NCBI GenBank assembly: GCA_002787775.1
Contig: PCUW01000062.1
Span: 1-34,565 of the forward strand
Origin: Bdellovibrionales bacterium CG12_big_fil_rev_8_21_14_0_65_38_15
GTDB taxonomy: Bacteria; Bdellovibrionota; Bacteriovoracia; Bacteriovoracales; Bacteriovoracaceae
DNA: 34,565 nt
Reading direction: 5' to 3'
Shown here: positions 33,896 through 34,565 of the stretch, piece by piece
How positions within the stretch are numbered: the first letter of the stretch is position 1
Layout: each line of letters starts with the position of its first letter
Translations under genes and position numbers: made by a program
The notes under the pieces: model-generated
Database searches by the model: none
The model's input: the letters and a program-made list of their open reading frames with translations, nothing else
What the model was told of the DNA's origin: nothing

Positions 33896-34050
33896 TTCAA
33901 TAATCAAAGTCGACAGGGATAATTTATACACGTGAATCCATATTAAGCTGGCTAATCTGTAGACATATATACACGAAGCGAGCGTTTACGCTTGGCTAAG
34001 CTCTTGAAACTCAATAGATTCCTTGGCCCAGAATTTGTAATTAAGCTGGA

Positions 34051-34565
34051 ATGGAAAACATCCTAAAGCGTCTTACTGTGCTTGTGACTCTAATGAACTT
34101 CATGTTCGTGAGCATGCCTTTAAACGCGCAAATAGCCCCTTCACAGGTAAGCAGTGTCTCTGTTTCTTTGCCTGATATAAACGAAGCAACGTTTTACAAA
34201 CTGATCGACGAAGAGACTCAAAAGGTTTTAGAAAAGCTTGCTCCTGCCCTTTTACAAGAAGAAGCTCAGGGACTTTTAAAGATTAAGCAGAAAGTCATCA
34301 AGATATTAAAGGGGCTAAATTTTTGGGCCCACGCCAAACATCTTTTTATTCAGCATGGTATTGGCGTTGCAATTACAAGTGCGATTTCCGAAGTTGTCAC
34401 CGTCGTCGTCCTTCCTCCAATGTTTATAGGTATGGGATGGAATTTAGCGGCGCTTGTCGTTGGAGGCACTCCCTCGCCTCTTTATATGGTGCCTGCTTAT
34501 TTGGCCGTGGTGAAATTAAAGGATAAGCATAAACTTGCCGGGGAAATGGGGTATTCGCTATCGCA
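34051..34565 (+). CDS. Exported or membrane protein of unknown function, cut by window edge
   Basis: Open from ATG 34051 to the window end (171 codons, no stop). A signal peptide is clear (LTVLVTLMNFMFVSMPLNA, cleavage before QIAP). Then comes a helical, charged stretch (FYKLIDEETQKVLEKLAPAL), a stretch around NFWAHAKHLFIQHGIGVAI, and a strongly hydrophobic region (VVTVVVLPPMFIGMGWNLAA) that may be a membrane segment. I do not recognise the family. It is divergent from the ribbon-helix-helix gene. The ribosome binding site is weak (CTGGA). Confidence 0.6.
   Translation, partial: MENILKRLTVLVTLMNFMFVSMPLNAQIAPSQVSSVSVSLPDINEATFYKLIDEETQKVLEKLAPALLQEEAQGLLKIKQKVIKILKGLNFWAHAKHLFIQHGIGVAITSAISEVVTVVVLPPMFIGMGWNLAALVVGGTPSPLYMVPAYLAVVKLKDKHKLAGEMGYSLS

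Noticed and set aside
33981..33992. AGCGT-TT-ACGCT inverted repeat
   Set aside because: Only a 2-nt loop and no following T-run; not supportable as a terminator.
34323..34526. 67-codon plus-strand frame near the window end
   Set aside because: Out-of-phase shadow of the larger open frame that starts at 34051 with a signal peptide.

Overview
The window reads as chromosomal DNA of a low-GC (roughly 35-40% by eye), Gram-negative, probably flagellated bacterium. The most likely home is the Bacteriovoracaceae or a related Bdellovibrionota predator lineage. This placement is inference: it rests on the AT-rich code, frequent TTG/GTG starts, two outer-membrane barrel-like proteins, a heptosyltransferase-type GT9 enzyme, a sigma-54 activator, a candidate sigma-28 promoter and the general gene repertoire. 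No rRNA, tRNA, CRISPR array, transposase or phage gene was seen.

Layout. (1) 1-2798, minus strand: scpA (cut by the window edge), a site-2-type M50 protease, and an alpha/beta hydrolase with a C-terminal domain that may be PilZ-like. (2) 2937-5017, plus: two exported outer-membrane-type proteins with a 4-nt overlap, the second with an SH3-like N-terminus. (3) 5090-7784, plus: a candidate sigma-28 promoter, then two tiny proteins, a NodU/CmcH-type carbamoyltransferase and an SxtJ-like membrane protein, all tightly coupled. A 50-aa DUF5989/SxtK-like membrane peptide lies tail-to-tail on the other strand and is easy to miss. (4) 8031-13529, plus: a DegT-type PLP aminotransferase, then trmB-dnaG-rpoD, ending in a clear intrinsic terminator. 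(5) 13608-16778, plus: a SWIM/SNF2 helicase. (6) 21069-16775, minus: a PhoU-tailed Na/Pi cotransporter, and a small exported protein, beta-carbonic anhydrase and SulP transporter that look like a bicarbonate module. (7) 21206-25224, plus: an orphan sigma-54 response regulator, a 50-aa protein, a GT9 enzyme, a lysine-rich exported protein and a GT39-like membrane glycosyltransferase. (8) 25225-26102, minus: a DUF2442 protein and an AbrB/PemK toxin-antitoxin pair with a phased-repeat operator. (9) 26173-29319, plus: a second SWIM/SNF2 helicase of the same architecture as the first. (10) 29352-33351, visibly AT-richer: a minus-strand operon of a small exported protein, a solute-binding lipoprotein and a short YcaO-like protein, divergent from a hybrid histidine kinase. 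(11) 33450-34565: a solitary ribbon-helix-helix protein with an upstream palindrome, and the start of an unknown exported protein.

The housekeeping parts are conventional. The stretches most worth follow-up are the AT-rich YcaO-like/solute-binding/hybrid-kinase locus, the carbamoyltransferase operon with its sigma-28-like promoter and reversed DUF5989 gene, the DnaG zinc site with Asp in place of the fourth Cys, and the helically phased operator of the toxin-antitoxin pair.
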